From Vibrio sp. RE88 (lineage in GTDB: Bacteria > Pseudomonadota > Gammaproteobacteria > Enterobacterales > Vibrionaceae): a stretch of 64,000 bases of DNA. Positions within the stretch are counted from its first letter, which is position 1. Every line of letters starts with the position of its first letter. The position numbers and the translations under genes were made by a program. The stretch lies in contig NZ_VTYQ01000010.1 of NCBI RefSeq assembly GCF_013113835.1, positions 49,773 to 113,772 on the forward strand. Reading direction: 5' to 3'. Shown here piece after piece: positions 15,550 through 23,945 of this stretch. The notes under the pieces are model-generated. The model saw only the letters and a list, made by a program, of their open reading frames with translations, did no database searches and had not been told where the DNA came from.

Positions 15550-16455
15550 ATGAATAAGTGGCCTAGCCTCAAGCAATTACATTATTTGATAACCCTTCAC
15601 GAAACACGCCACTTTAGTGAGGCGGCGGAACGGTGCTTCGTGAGTCAGTCAACACTCAGTAAAGGTATTCAAAACCTTGAAGAGCTGATTGGTTGTCCTC
15701 TCTATGAGAAGAAAGATAAGAAAAGCCCGTTAGTGTTTACACTGGCGGGAGAGCAAGTTGTCCAACAAGGGCGTGAACTTCTGGCAAAAGGACAAGATCT
15801 GGTGGAACTTGGTCGTCTTTGTCAGGGCGATGAAATGGAAGGGCAATTGCGTGTGGGCTGTATTCCAACCATTGCGCCTTTTTTACTCTGTGATTTGGTG
15901 CAGGAAGTGAACCAGCGCTTCCCTTTACTGAATTTACTGCTAAGAGAAGACACCACAACCAATTTACTGGCGGCGCTGCGCCATGGTGAATTAGATGTAC
16001 TTATCTTAGCTTTGCCAGTTGATATAGATGGCATGGAAAGCAAAATTGTCGGTAATGATCCATTTCGGATGATCATCAGCCGTAATCAGGCCGACGCGAT
16101 TCAGACCCCGATTAAGTACGATGACCTGCCTGATGAGTTTGTGTTCTTACTGGAAAAAGAACACTGCCTAACAGAACATGCCGTTTCTGCTTGCCAGCTG
16201 ACTAAGAAAGAGAAGATTAACCCATTCTCGGCAACCAGTTTACATACCTTAGTTCAGATGGTTGCCAATGGGTTAGGAACCACCTTTATCCCCCAGATGG
16301 CAATCGATCACGGGTTGATTGATAACCAGAACTTAGTGGTTGTTGATGCTCCTGGGCAGCAAGCACACCGCCATATTGGGCTAGTTTGGCGCCCTAGTTC
16401 TTCAAGAGTGAATACTTTTAATCAACTGGCACAAGTCGTGTCAGAGCTGCTTTAG
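15550..16455 (+). CDS. oxyR2: OxyR-type peroxide-sensing LysR regulator (OxyR2-like)
   Basis: A 301-aa LysR-family activator with an N-terminal winged helix (about 5-64; FSEAAERCFVSQSTLSKGI). The redox pair is in EHCLTEHAVSAC, Cys206 and Cys215, with the same 8-residue spacing as E. coli OxyR Cys199 and Cys208. Glu204 stands two residues before the peroxidatic Cys where E. coli OxyR has Gly; this Glu is a reported hallmark of Vibrio vulnificus OxyR2. It is divergent from the peroxiredoxin gene, its likely target. The ribosome-binding site is poor. A second OxyR is expected elsewhere in the genome. Confidence 0.88.
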   Translation: MNKWPSLKQLHYLITLHETRHFSEAAERCFVSQSTLSKGIQNLEELIGCPLYEKKDKKSPLVFTLAGEQVVQQGRELLAKGQDLVELGRLCQGDEMEGQLRVGCIPTIAPFLLCDLVQEVNQRFPLLNLLLREDTTTNLLAALRHGELDVLILALPVDIDGMESKIVGNDPFRMIISRNQADAIQTPIKYDDLPDEFVFLLEKEHCLTEHAVSACQLTKKEKINPFSATSLHTLVQMVANGLGTTFIPQMAIDHGLIDNQNLVVVDAPGQQAHRHIGLVWRPSSSRVNTFNQLAQVVSELL

Positions 16456-16491
16456 CGATAAGTATTAGACCAAATCTCGATGATGCCTTCC

Positions 16492-16519
16492 AAAAGCACA
16501 CTAGTTTTAGTGTGCTTTT
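16492..16519 (+). terminator. terminator after oxyR2
   Basis: AAAAGCACACTA-GTTT-TAGTGTGCTTTT forms a 12-bp stem with a T-run, 37 bp after the oxyR2 stop codon. Confidence 0.85.
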
Positions 16520-16549
16520 TAGCATTTTATTCTGTTGGTGAACTTTAAC

Positions 16550-16565
16550 TTGTAAAATTTTACAA
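16550..16565. promoter_or_regulatory. operator-like palindrome upstream of aceB
   Basis: TTGTAAAATTTTACAA is a perfect 16-bp palindrome. Its centre lies 43 bp, about four helical turns, from that of the related TGTGAAATTTCACA at 16594-16607. I cannot assign a regulator. Confidence 0.5.
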
Positions 16566-16593
16566 AGAAATCTTGATGAAGCTTTCATTAAAT

Positions 16594-16607
16594 TGTGAAA
16601 TTTCACA
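16594..16607. promoter_or_regulatory. second operator-like palindrome upstream of aceB
   Basis: TGTGAAATTTCACA is a perfect 14-bp palindrome, similar in plan to the one at 16550-16565 and possibly bound by the same protein. Its TGTGA/TCACA ends recall CRP half-sites, but the 4-bp spacer is too short for CRP. Confidence 0.5.
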
Positions 16608-16749
16608 GTGTCAATTTTACAGCTCACTAAAAACACTCTGTTTGACCCGCCTCCGTAATAGCCACGAAATCCCCTGTCTGATAAAGCGATGCCTGATTTA
16701 CTCGTAAGTTAAACGCGTGTTTGAAACGGTTTTACAGCTCTAATTTTAC

Positions 16750-16775
16750 TGTAATTAAATTACGTAACTAGTTAC
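16750..16775. promoter_or_regulatory. HexR-like site and adjoining palindrome upstream of aceB
   Basis: TGTAATTAAATTACG (16750-16764) differs at the last base from the HexR-type palindrome TGTAATTAAATTACA. HexR is the RpiR-family regulator of central carbon genes in gammaproteobacteria. A perfect GTAACTAGTTAC (16764-16775) follows directly. A HexR site would fit control of the glyoxylate shunt, but the identification rests on motif recall. Confidence 0.5.
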
Positions 16776-17096
16776 ATTTTGGTGATCAAAATCAACAACT
16801 TATGGGCAGCGGAATAAAACTTTGAATTTAGTCGATAGGCTACTTTAGGACTTTTGCTCTACCGTATGTTGGTGTAGTTTAAATGAAGGCTCTGTAAGAC
16901 TTATGTCTAGATTGAAAAGGCAAACCAAGTTAGCCAAGGTAGAGCTCACAAGACAAAATAAACGAAGAAAGCAGTGATCAATTAGGATGTTTGATTGTTG
17001 TTTTATAGTTACAAATGTAACTCTTCAAAAATTAGAGCAACCACTGATGCAAACCATAACAGTCATCGTTGTATCGGAGCGTTAAAGGAAGAGAAT

Positions 17097-18743
17097 ATGC
17101 TTGCCAACACACCAGATAGAGAAAAAACAACAGCCGAAGCCCAAGAAACCTTACACCAAGAAGGCATGCTTGAAGTGACTGGTACCCTTTCACCAGAACA
17201 TCAGGCGATTTTCCCTGTTGAAGCCCAAACCTTTTTATCTCTTCTGTGTGCTCAGTTTGCCAGCCAGACCGATACCTTGCTTGCTCAACGTGAAGAAAAG
17301 CAAGCACGTATCGATGCTGGGGAACTGCCAGACTTTCTCGAAGATACACAAGATATCAGAGAAGGTAGCTGGAAAATTCTCGGGATCCCTCAAGATCTGC
17401 AAGACCGCCGCGTAGAAATCACTGGTCCTACTGACCGTAAAATGGTGATTAATGCGCTGAATGCAAACGTGAAAGTGTTCATGGCGGACTTTGAAGACTC
17501 GATGTCCCCTGCTTGGGATAAGGTGCTAGATGGTCAAATCAACCTGCGCGACGCAGTGGATGGTGAGATCAGCTACACCAACCCGGTTAATGGTAAGCAA
17601 TATGAGTTGAAGGATGATCCTGCGGTTTTGATCTGCCGAGTACGTGGTTTACACCTAAAAGAAAAACACGTGACGTTTAATGGTGAGATCATTCCGGGAG
17701 CTTTATTCGACTTTGCGCTTTATTTTTACAATAACTACAAAGCGCTAATGAAAAAGGGCAGCGGCCCATACTTCTACCTACCAAAGCTGCAATCGTATAA
17801 AGAAGCGCAGTGGTGGAGCAAAGTGTTCCATTTTACTGAGGATTACTTTGGCCTAGACACAGGTACTATCAAAGCCACCGTGCTGATTGAAACACTGCCA
17901 GCCGTGTTTGAAATGGATGAAATCCTATTTTCGCTTAAAGAACATATTGTTGGTCTTAACTGCGGTCGCTGGGATTACATCTTTAGCTACATCAAAACAC
18001 TGAAAAAGCACCCAGATCGTGTCCTTCCGGACCGTCAGGTTGTGACCATGGATAAGCCGTTCCTAAATGCCTATTCGCGTTTACTTATCCGTACCTGTCA
18101 TCGTCGTGGTGCCTTTGCAATGGGTGGAATGGCAGCATTCATTCCAGCAAAAGATCCACAGGAGAATCAAAAGGTTCTCGACAAAATTCAAAATGATAAA
18201 TCACTGGAAGCAAATAACGGCCATGACGGTACTTGGGTGGCTCACCCTGGTTTAGCCAACACGGCAATGGAAGTGTTTGGCAGCGTGCTGGGCGAGAAAA
18301 CCAATCAACTTGATGTTTCCCGCTCGGATGACGCGCCAATTACTGCCAATGATCTGCTCGCGCCTTGCCAAGGAGAACGAACAGAGCAGGGTATGCGCCA
18401 CAATATTAGAGTAGCACTTCAGTACATTGAAGCTTGGATCTCTGGCAATGGCTGCGTCCCTATCTACGGCTTGATGGAAGACGCCGCAACGGCAGAAATT
18501 TCCCGAGCGTCGATATGGCAATGGATTCAGCATGGAAAAGCGCTCGACAATGGTCAAGTAGTAACCAAAGCCTTGTTCGAACAATACCTCAGTGAAGAAA
18601 TTGACGTCGTGAAAACAGAAGTTGGAGATGAACGTTATCAGGCGGGTCGTTTTGAAGAAGCGGCTGAACTGATGGCCAAACTGACCACCAGCGACGAACT
18701 AACGAACTTTTTAACGATTCCAGGTTATGACTACTTGGACTAA
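17097..18743 (+). CDS. aceB: malate synthase A
   Basis: Condenses glyoxylate with acetyl-CoA to malate, second step of the glyoxylate shunt. The 548-aa length fits the malate synthase A group (about 530-550 aa). Conserved blocks are VFMADFEDSMSPAWD near residue 110, the GPYFYLPKLQS block, TVLIETLPAVFEMDEIL, and the LNCGRWDYIFSYIK segment. I chose the ATG at 17097 because AAAGGAAGAG precedes it; the 34 extra upstream residues are not family-like. aceA follows 127 bp downstream, so the two are probably co-transcribed. Confidence 0.95.
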   Translation: MLANTPDREKTTAEAQETLHQEGMLEVTGTLSPEHQAIFPVEAQTFLSLLCAQFASQTDTLLAQREEKQARIDAGELPDFLEDTQDIREGSWKILGIPQDLQDRRVEITGPTDRKMVINALNANVKVFMADFEDSMSPAWDKVLDGQINLRDAVDGEISYTNPVNGKQYELKDDPAVLICRVRGLHLKEKHVTFNGEIIPGALFDFALYFYNNYKALMKKGSGPYFYLPKLQSYKEAQWWSKVFHFTEDYFGLDTGTIKATVLIETLPAVFEMDEILFSLKEHIVGLNCGRWDYIFSYIKTLKKHPDRVLPDRQVVTMDKPFLNAYSRLLIRTCHRRGAFAMGGMAAFIPAKDPQENQKVLDKIQNDKSLEANNGHDGTWVAHPGLANTAMEVFGSVLGEKTNQLDVSRSDDAPITANDLLAPCQGERTEQGMRHNIRVALQYIEAWISGNGCVPIYGLMEDAATAEISRASIWQWIQHGKALDNGQVVTKALFEQYLSEEIDVVKTEVGDERYQAGRFEEAAELMAKLTTSDELTNFLTIPGYDYLD

Positions 18744-18870
18744 TGAATCAATAACAACATCAGTAACGTGAACATTCCGAGGCGGAGATGGATGTACCGC
18801 CAGAGAAAAAATAAAAACAGCGCCCGTATTGTCAACAAATAGCAGCGCACATCAATAGAGGGATAGACCG

Positions 18871-20184
18871 ATGACTAATTTAACTCGCCGCCAACAAATC
18901 GAAGCTCTTGAAAAAGACTGGGCAACTAACCCACGCTGGAAAAATGTAAAGCGTCCATATACAGCAGAAGAAGTCGTAGAACTGCGCGGTTCGATGGTGC
19001 CAGCCAACACAATTGCGCAGCGCGGTGCAGACAAACTGTGGTCTTTGGTCAACGGTGATGCTAAGAAAGGCTACGTAAACTGTTTGGGTGCACTGACAGG
19101 TGGTCAGGCAGTGCAGCAAGCGAAAGCGGGTATTGAAGCGATTTACCTATCGGGTTGGCAAGTAGCGGCAGATAACAATACTGCATCGACTATGTACCCT
19201 GATCAATCACTTTACCCTGTTGACTCAGTGCCTTCAGTGGTTAAGCGCATTAACAACTCATTCCGTCGTGCGGACCAAATCCAATGGTCTGGCGGCAAAT
19301 CACCGGCGGATGAAGGCGGTATCGACTACTTCCTACCAATCGTTGCAGACGCAGAAGCCGGCTTTGGTGGTGTACTTAATGCTTACGAACTAATGAAGTC
19401 GATGATTGACGCTGGCGCGGCAGGTGTTCACTTTGAAGATCAGCTAGCTTCCGTGAAGAAGTGTGGTCACATGGGAGGTAAAGTTCTTGTCCCGACTCAA
19501 GAAGCGGTTCAGAAGTTGGTTGCAGCTCGTCTGGCAGCTGACGTAGCGGGCACCACGACACTGGTTATCGCTCGTACGGATGCAAACGCGGCAGACCTAC
19601 TGACTTCCGATTGTGACCCATACGATAAAGACTTCATTCAAGGCGACCGTACTCAAGAAGGCTTCTACCGTGTACGTGCAGGCATTGACCAAGCAATTGC
19701 TCGCGGCCTAGCTTACGCACCATACGCTGACCTTATCTGGTGTGAAACGGCAACCCCGTGTCTGGAAGAAGCGCGTAAGTTTGCAGAAGCGATTCACGCT
19801 GAATACCCAGATCAGCTGCTTGCGTACAACTGTTCTCCTTCATTCAACTGGGAGAAAAACTTGGATGCAGAAACCATTGCTAAATTCCAGCAAGAGCTCT
19901 CTGACATGGGCTACAAGTACCAGTTCATCACACTAGCGGGTATTCACAATATGTGGTTCAACATGTTCGAACTTGCGCATGACTACGCACAAGGTGAGGG
20001 TATGCGCCACTACGTTGAGAAAGTTCAGCGCCCTGAGTTCCAGGCGGCAGAGAAAGGCTACACCTTCGTTGCACACCAGCAAGAGGTGGGTACAGGCTAC
20101 TTCGACAAGATGACCAACACCATCCAAGGTGGTAACTCATCAGTCACGGCTCTGACTGGCTCAACGGAAGAGGACCAGTTCTAA
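18871..20184 (+). CDS. aceA: isocitrate lyase
   Basis: Cleaves isocitrate to glyoxylate and succinate, the entry to the glyoxylate shunt. It is 437 aa (E. coli 434). The catalytic motif KKCGHMGGK holds Cys198, and LIARTDANAADLL-like VIARTDANAADLL and LAYNCSPSFNW are further signatures. The ATG has AGAGGGATAG upstream. It follows aceB; no aceK is present after it, so reversible control of isocitrate dehydrogenase is not encoded here. Confidence 0.97.
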   Translation: MTNLTRRQQIEALEKDWATNPRWKNVKRPYTAEEVVELRGSMVPANTIAQRGADKLWSLVNGDAKKGYVNCLGALTGGQAVQQAKAGIEAIYLSGWQVAADNNTASTMYPDQSLYPVDSVPSVVKRINNSFRRADQIQWSGGKSPADEGGIDYFLPIVADAEAGFGGVLNAYELMKSMIDAGAAGVHFEDQLASVKKCGHMGGKVLVPTQEAVQKLVAARLAADVAGTTTLVIARTDANAADLLTSDCDPYDKDFIQGDRTQEGFYRVRAGIDQAIARGLAYAPYADLIWCETATPCLEEARKFAEAIHAEYPDQLLAYNCSPSFNWEKNLDAETIAKFQQELSDMGYKYQFITLAGIHNMWFNMFELAHDYAQGEGMRHYVEKVQRPEFQAAEKGYTFVAHQQEVGTGYFDKMTNTIQGGNSSVTALTGSTEEDQF

Positions 20185-20198
20185 AGTATCCCTGTCAT

Positions 20199-20235
20199 GA
20201 TGACCAAGGCTCTCTCTTGCTAGCCTTCGGTCATC
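20199..20235 (+). other. hairpin downstream of aceA
   Basis: GATGACC-AAGGCT pairs with AGCCTT-C-GGTCATC with one bulged base. No T-run follows, so it may protect the aceA mRNA end while the true terminator is the hairpin at 20271-20297. Confidence 0.5.
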
Positions 20236-20270
20236 GATATTCTGTTTAGGCATAAACTTTGACATGCTTT

Positions 20271-20297
20271 GAGCGACATTAAGTCGCTCTTTTTTTG
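20271..20297 (+). terminator. intrinsic terminator of aceBA
   Basis: GAGCGAC-ATTAA-GTCGCTC followed by eight T residues is a classic rho-independent terminator, 86 bp after the aceA stop. Confidence 0.9.
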
Positions 20298-20301
20298 CCT
20301 A

Positions 20302-20742
20302 TCACTCAACTTCTTCAGGTTCGGCTTCTTCTTGCAGTTCTAGCAAATTGATGGCGATGGCAACAAAGTCACTGTCAGTGATAATACCGACTAACTGGCC
20401 CTTTTCGACCACAGGTAGGCAGCCAACCTTGTGCTTTTGCATGTAGATGGCGCTTTCTTTCAACCCTGCTTGAGGAGAAACCGTCATGACGCCGGTTTTC
20501 ATCACTTCATAAAGTGGGGTGTTGAGGGTGAAGGACTGGTTTTCTGGAATTTGCTGTAAGCTCGATTCTTGTGCGGCCAACACATCACGCTGAGAAACCA
20601 CGCCCAATAGCTGCTTATTGGCATCGACGATAGGTACGTGACGAATATCTAGTGCTTCCATGGTATGTTTTGCGTCGGCAAGTTGGTGAGAGCGTAGTAG
20701 GGTGTGGGGATTACGCGTCATCATGTCTTCGACTTTTATCAT
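20302..20742 (-). CDS. CBS-domain-pair protein (AcuB-like)
   Basis: A 146-aa soluble protein made of two CBS domains (about 1-60 and 75-135), recognised from VEDMMTRNPHTLL and DIRHVPIVDANKQLLGVVSQRD, then VMKTGVMTVSP and VGCLPVVEKGQLVGIITDSDFV. Such pairs bind adenine nucleotides. It ends in an acidic EEAEPEEVE tail. I chose the ATG at 20742, preceded by a strong AGGAGG, over an upstream start that adds 17 residues. It is convergent with aceA; resemblance to AcuB of acetoin catabolism is only at domain level. Confidence 0.85.
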   Translation of the reverse strand: MIKVEDMMTRNPHTLLRSHQLADAKHTMEALDIRHVPIVDANKQLLGVVSQRDVLAAQESSLQQIPENQSFTLNTPLYEVMKTGVMTVSPQAGLKESAIYMQKHKVGCLPVVEKGQLVGIITDSDFVAIAINLLELQEEAEPEEVE

Positions 20743-21059
20743 GGCTGCCTCCTGAGTTATTATTTTTACCTCTTTAATATAGTAATTTTCCACTCGGGAG
20801 TATGAGAGCTGGATAGATTTTTATTCCGATAACCTTGAAAAAAATGTGGCGAATTATGTACAGAATATCCAGCCATTTTTACAGCCTTCCTCTATACACC
20901 CGCTAATTCAATATTGATTACAATAATTCACATCTCAATCCTTGCTATTGCGCTTGTGCGGCATATACTAGTCGGCTGCGAAAAACTCGTCGTCTGTTTG
21001 TGACAGAATCAGTTCGACTTCCATCACGACGTAAGAATCCACGACAAAAGATTAGTAAC

Positions 21060-22112
21060 ATGCAAGTATCAGATTTCCACTTTGATTTACCCGATGAGCT
21101 GATAGCTCGTTATCCTCAGCCAGAGCGTACCGCTAGCCGTTTGCTTCAACTTGATGGCAACAGTGGTGAGTTAAGCGATGGCACGTTTACGGATGTACTT
21201 GAGCAAGTGCAGCCGGGCGATCTTGTGGTTTTCAATAATACTCGTGTGATTCCAGCGCGTATGTTTGGCCGTAAAGAATCAGGCGGTAAGCTGGAAGTAT
21301 TGGTTGAACGAGTGCTTGATGAAAAAAGCATTCTGGCTCATGTGCGCTGTTCTAAATCGCCTAAACCGGGTTCAACCATCTTTATTGGTGAGAACGACGA
21401 GTATTCGGCACAAATGGTTGCCCGCCATGACGCCTTGTTTGAATTGAAATTCAATGCTGAGAAGAACGTGTTGGCGGTTTTGGAAGAGATCGGCCACATG
21501 CCGCTTCCACCTTATATTGATCGCCCAGATGAAGATTCAGATAAAGAGCGCTACCAAACGGTTTACAACGAAAAGCCGGGTGCAGTAGCAGCGCCAACAG
21601 CGGGTCTGCACTTTGATGAAGCGCTGCTTGAGAAAATCAAGGCGAAAGGTGCGGAGTTTGCTTACGTGACTCTTCACGTAGGCGCCGGTACATTCCAACC
21701 GGTTAAGGTCGACAATATCAACGATCACCACATGCACGCAGAGTATGTGGAAGTACCCCAAGAAGTGGTGGATGCGATTAACGCTGCCAAAGCGCGCAAT
21801 GGTCGAATCATTGCTGTGGGTACAACCTCGGTACGCTCACTAGAAAGTGCTGCGCAGGATGCATTGAAGAAAGGCACTGCGCTTGCCCCCTTCTTTGGTG
21901 ATACCGAAATCTTTATCTACCCAGGTTACGAATATCAGTTAGTGGATTGCTTAATCACTAACTTCCACCTGCCAGAGTCGACGCTGATCATGTTGGTCAG
22001 TGCATTTGCAGGTTACGAAAATACGATGAACGCATACAAGCACGCGGTAGAAAACCAGTATCGTTTCTTCTCGTATGGTGATTCGATGTTCATCAAGAAA
22101 AAAACGGACTAG
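21060..22112 (+). CDS. queA: S-adenosylmethionine:tRNA ribosyltransferase-isomerase
   Basis: Transfers the ribosyl part of SAM to 7-aminomethyl-7-deazaguanine in tRNA, forming epoxyqueuosine. The 350-aa protein begins MQVSDFHFDLPDELIARYP, as in the family, so I chose the ATG at 21060 rather than a GTG at 21000. Conserved blocks are DLVVFNNTRVIPARM, AAPTAGLHFDEALL, TLHVGAGTFQPV and NFHLPESTLIMLVSAFAG. It precedes tgt, which acts one step earlier in queuosine synthesis. Its stop codon lies inside a terminator stem. Confidence 0.96.
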   Translation: MQVSDFHFDLPDELIARYPQPERTASRLLQLDGNSGELSDGTFTDVLEQVQPGDLVVFNNTRVIPARMFGRKESGGKLEVLVERVLDEKSILAHVRCSKSPKPGSTIFIGENDEYSAQMVARHDALFELKFNAEKNVLAVLEEIGHMPLPPYIDRPDEDSDKERYQTVYNEKPGAVAAPTAGLHFDEALLEKIKAKGAEFAYVTLHVGAGTFQPVKVDNINDHHMHAEYVEVPQEVVDAINAAKARNGRIIAVGTTSVRSLESAAQDALKKGTALAPFFGDTEIFIYPGYEYQLVDCLITNFHLPESTLIMLVSAFAGYENTMNAYKHAVENQYRFFSYGDSMFIKKKTD

Positions 22113-22139
22113 CTGCCTCTTACGCTAGTCAGCTTTTTT
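22107..22139 (+). terminator. terminator overlapping the queA stop codon
   Basis: GACTAGC (22107-22113) pairs with GCTAGTC (22124-22130), and AGCTTTTTTG follows. The TAG stop of queA (22110-22112) is inside the left arm, so ribosomes finishing queA would open this hairpin. That may make termination depend on translation. Confidence 0.65.
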
Positions 22140-22284
22140 GAAATTGAGTTATTTACGAGTGCTAGCAGTAGGCTAGGACGCAAATCAGAAGGTTGATTTG
22201 TATCTCGCATGGAAGGCGACCGCTCCCTAATGGGGATAACCCCGAAAATATCGTCAGACTGTTTCTCTGACAATTGGAGGCTTC

Positions 22285-23421
22285 GTGAAGTTAAAATTTG
22301 ATCTTAAGAAGAAAGATGGTGTTGCACGTCGTGGTCAACTGGCCTTTGAACGTGGCACTGTTGAGACACCTGCTTTTATGCCTGTTGGTACTTACGGTAC
22401 TGTTAAAGGTATGACGCCTGAAGAAGTTAAAGGCACAGGTGCTGAGATTCTTCTTGGTAACACTTTCCACCTTTGGTTACGTCCGGGTCAGGAAATCATG
22501 AAAATGCATGGCGACTTGCACGATTTCATGAACTGGCACGGTCCTATCCTGACAGACTCAGGCGGTTTTCAGGTATTCAGCTTAGGTGACATCCGTAAGA
22601 TCACTGAAGAGGGTGTACATTTCCGTAACCCTGTAAACGGTGACAAGATTTTCATGGACGCAGAGAAGTCGATGGAAATCCAAAAAGACCTTGGCTCTGA
22701 CATCGTGATGATCTTTGACGAATGTACGCCATACCCAGCGACGCACGCAGAAGCGAAGAAGTCGATGGAAATGTCGCTACGTTGGGCTCAACGCTCACGT
22801 GATCATTTCGATAAGCTAGAAAACCAGAACAACCTGTTTGGTATTGTTCAGGGCGGCGTTTACGAAGACCTACGTGATGTCTCGGTGAAAGGCCTGACGG
22901 AAATTGGTTTCGACGGCTACGCTGTCGGTGGTTTGGCTGTTGGCGAACCAAAAGAAGACATGCACCGTATTCTTGAGCACACCTGTCCACAGCTTCCGGA
23001 AGACAAACCTCGTTACTTAATGGGTGTTGGCAAACCAGAAGATTTAGTAGAAGGTGTACGTCGCGGTATTGATATGTTTGACTGCGTAATGCCAACGCGT
23101 AATGCCCGTAACGGCCACCTATTTGTGACTGGCGGTGTGATCAAGATCCGTAATGCGAAACATAAAACGGATACAACACCATTGGATCCTGAGTGTGACT
23201 GTTACACTTGCCAGAATTACTCTAAGTCGTATCTACACCACTTAGATCGCTGTAATGAGATTCTAGGCGCTCGTCTGAATACCATTCACAACTTACGTTA
23301 CTACCAACGTGTGATGGAAAGTATTCGTAAGGCGATTGATGAAGATCGATTCGATGAGTTCGTCAAAGAGTTCTATGAGCGTCGTGGTCGCGAAGTGCCA
23401 CCACTGGCGAAAGAACAGTAA
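22285..23421 (+). CDS. tgt: tRNA-guanine transglycosylase
   Basis: Exchanges guanine-34 of GUN-anticodon tRNAs for preQ1. The 378-aa TIM-barrel enzyme shows TDSGGFQVFSLG with the active-site Asp, the GGLAVGEPK block, the nucleophile region FDCVMPTRNARNGH, and the zinc site Cys-x-Cys-x2-Cys (CDCYTC) plus a later His in LNTIHNL. It starts at GTG 22285 with TTGGAGG upstream. queA lies 172 bp upstream, and a terminator separates it from yajC. Confidence 0.97.
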   Translation: MKLKFDLKKKDGVARRGQLAFERGTVETPAFMPVGTYGTVKGMTPEEVKGTGAEILLGNTFHLWLRPGQEIMKMHGDLHDFMNWHGPILTDSGGFQVFSLGDIRKITEEGVHFRNPVNGDKIFMDAEKSMEIQKDLGSDIVMIFDECTPYPATHAEAKKSMEMSLRWAQRSRDHFDKLENQNNLFGIVQGGVYEDLRDVSVKGLTEIGFDGYAVGGLAVGEPKEDMHRILEHTCPQLPEDKPRYLMGVGKPEDLVEGVRRGIDMFDCVMPTRNARNGHLFVTGGVIKIRNAKHKTDTTPLDPECDCYTCQNYSKSYLHHLDRCNEILGARLNTIHNLRYYQRVMESIRKAIDEDRFDEFVKEFYERRGREVPPLAKEQ

Positions 23422-23440
23422 TTGACCAGATAAAAGAATT

Positions 23441-23469
23441 AAAGCCTTTGGCATTTCGCCAGAGGCTTT
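23441..23469 (+). terminator. terminator between tgt and yajC
   Basis: AAAGCCTTTGGC-ATTTC-GCCAGAGGCTTT forms a 12-bp stem with one mismatch and ends in TTTTG. It separates queA-tgt from the preprotein translocase genes, at least partly. Confidence 0.8.
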
Positions 23470-23597
23470 TGCTAATAAAGTAGGCAGACGCAGTGAATTT
23501 TTGAGAGAGTGATCTCTAATAGTTACTCTTTCTCTTGAAACTCAAAAGCGTAGGCCCAACTTGGAATATTAATAAAAAATAATAGAGGATTGTTTTA

Positions 23598-23924
23598 ATG
23601 ATTATTTCTCCAGCTTACGCAGCAGAAAGTGCACCAGCAGGCGGTGGTTTCGAAATGCTAATCATGCTTGGCATGTTCGCGGTAATTTTCTACTTCATGA
23701 TTTACCGTCCACAAGCTAAGCGCGTGAAAGAGCACAAGAGCCTAATGTCTTCCATGGGCAAAGGTGATGAAGTTCTGACTAGCGGCGGCCTAGTGGGTAA
23801 AATCACTAAGATTGCAGAAGACAACGACTACATCTCAATTGAGCTAAACACGAATAACGAAGTTGTTATCAAGAAAGATTTCGTTACTGCAGTGCTACCA
23901 AAAGGTACGCTGAAGTCTCTATAA
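23598..23924 (+). CDS. yajC: Sec translocon accessory subunit YajC
   Basis: A 108-aa single-span inner-membrane protein of the SecDF-YajC complex. The membrane helix is about residues 19-37 (MLIMLGMFAVIFYFMIYRP), followed by the conserved cytoplasmic block RPQAKRVKEHKSLMSSMGKGDEV. The ATG at 23598 follows AGAGGATTG. secD starts 21 bp downstream, so the three genes form one operon. Confidence 0.95.
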   Translation: MIISPAYAAESAPAGGGFEMLIMLGMFAVIFYFMIYRPQAKRVKEHKSLMSSMGKGDEVLTSGGLVGKITKIAEDNDYISIELNTNNEVVIKKDFVTAVLPKGTLKSL

Positions 23925-23945
23925 AACAGCTAAAGGATCCTCGCT

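Larger units (their letters stand above)
16456..17096. other. 641-bp palindrome-rich region upstream of aceB
   Basis: Apart from the oxyR2 terminator, this long gap has no supported gene. It contains four separate short palindromes (16550-16565, 16594-16607, 16750-16764, 16764-16775) and a repeated TTTTACAGCTC at 16615-16625 and 16731-16741. The remaining about 320 bp up to aceB would be an unusually long leader or hold further promoters. The aceB frame is open back to 16995, without family similarity in that part. Confidence 0.6.

Noticed and set aside
16995..17096. 34-codon N-terminal extension of aceB
   Set aside because: The sequence has no malate-synthase features, and a good ribosome-binding site precedes the ATG at 17097.
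22201..22284. Possible preQ1 riboswitch upstream of tgt
   Set aside because: Only a 4-bp GGGG-ATAA-CCCC hairpin is visible. The conserved loop and A-rich tail of preQ1 aptamers are missing.
22652..23095. Long antisense open frame within tgt
   Set aside because: It lies wholly opposite a well-conserved gene and has no recognisable protein features; it is a codon-use shadow.
23470..23597. VemP-like secretion-monitor gene before yajC-secDF
   Set aside because: No open frame with a signal peptide and arrest sequence is present; only a hairpin is seen.
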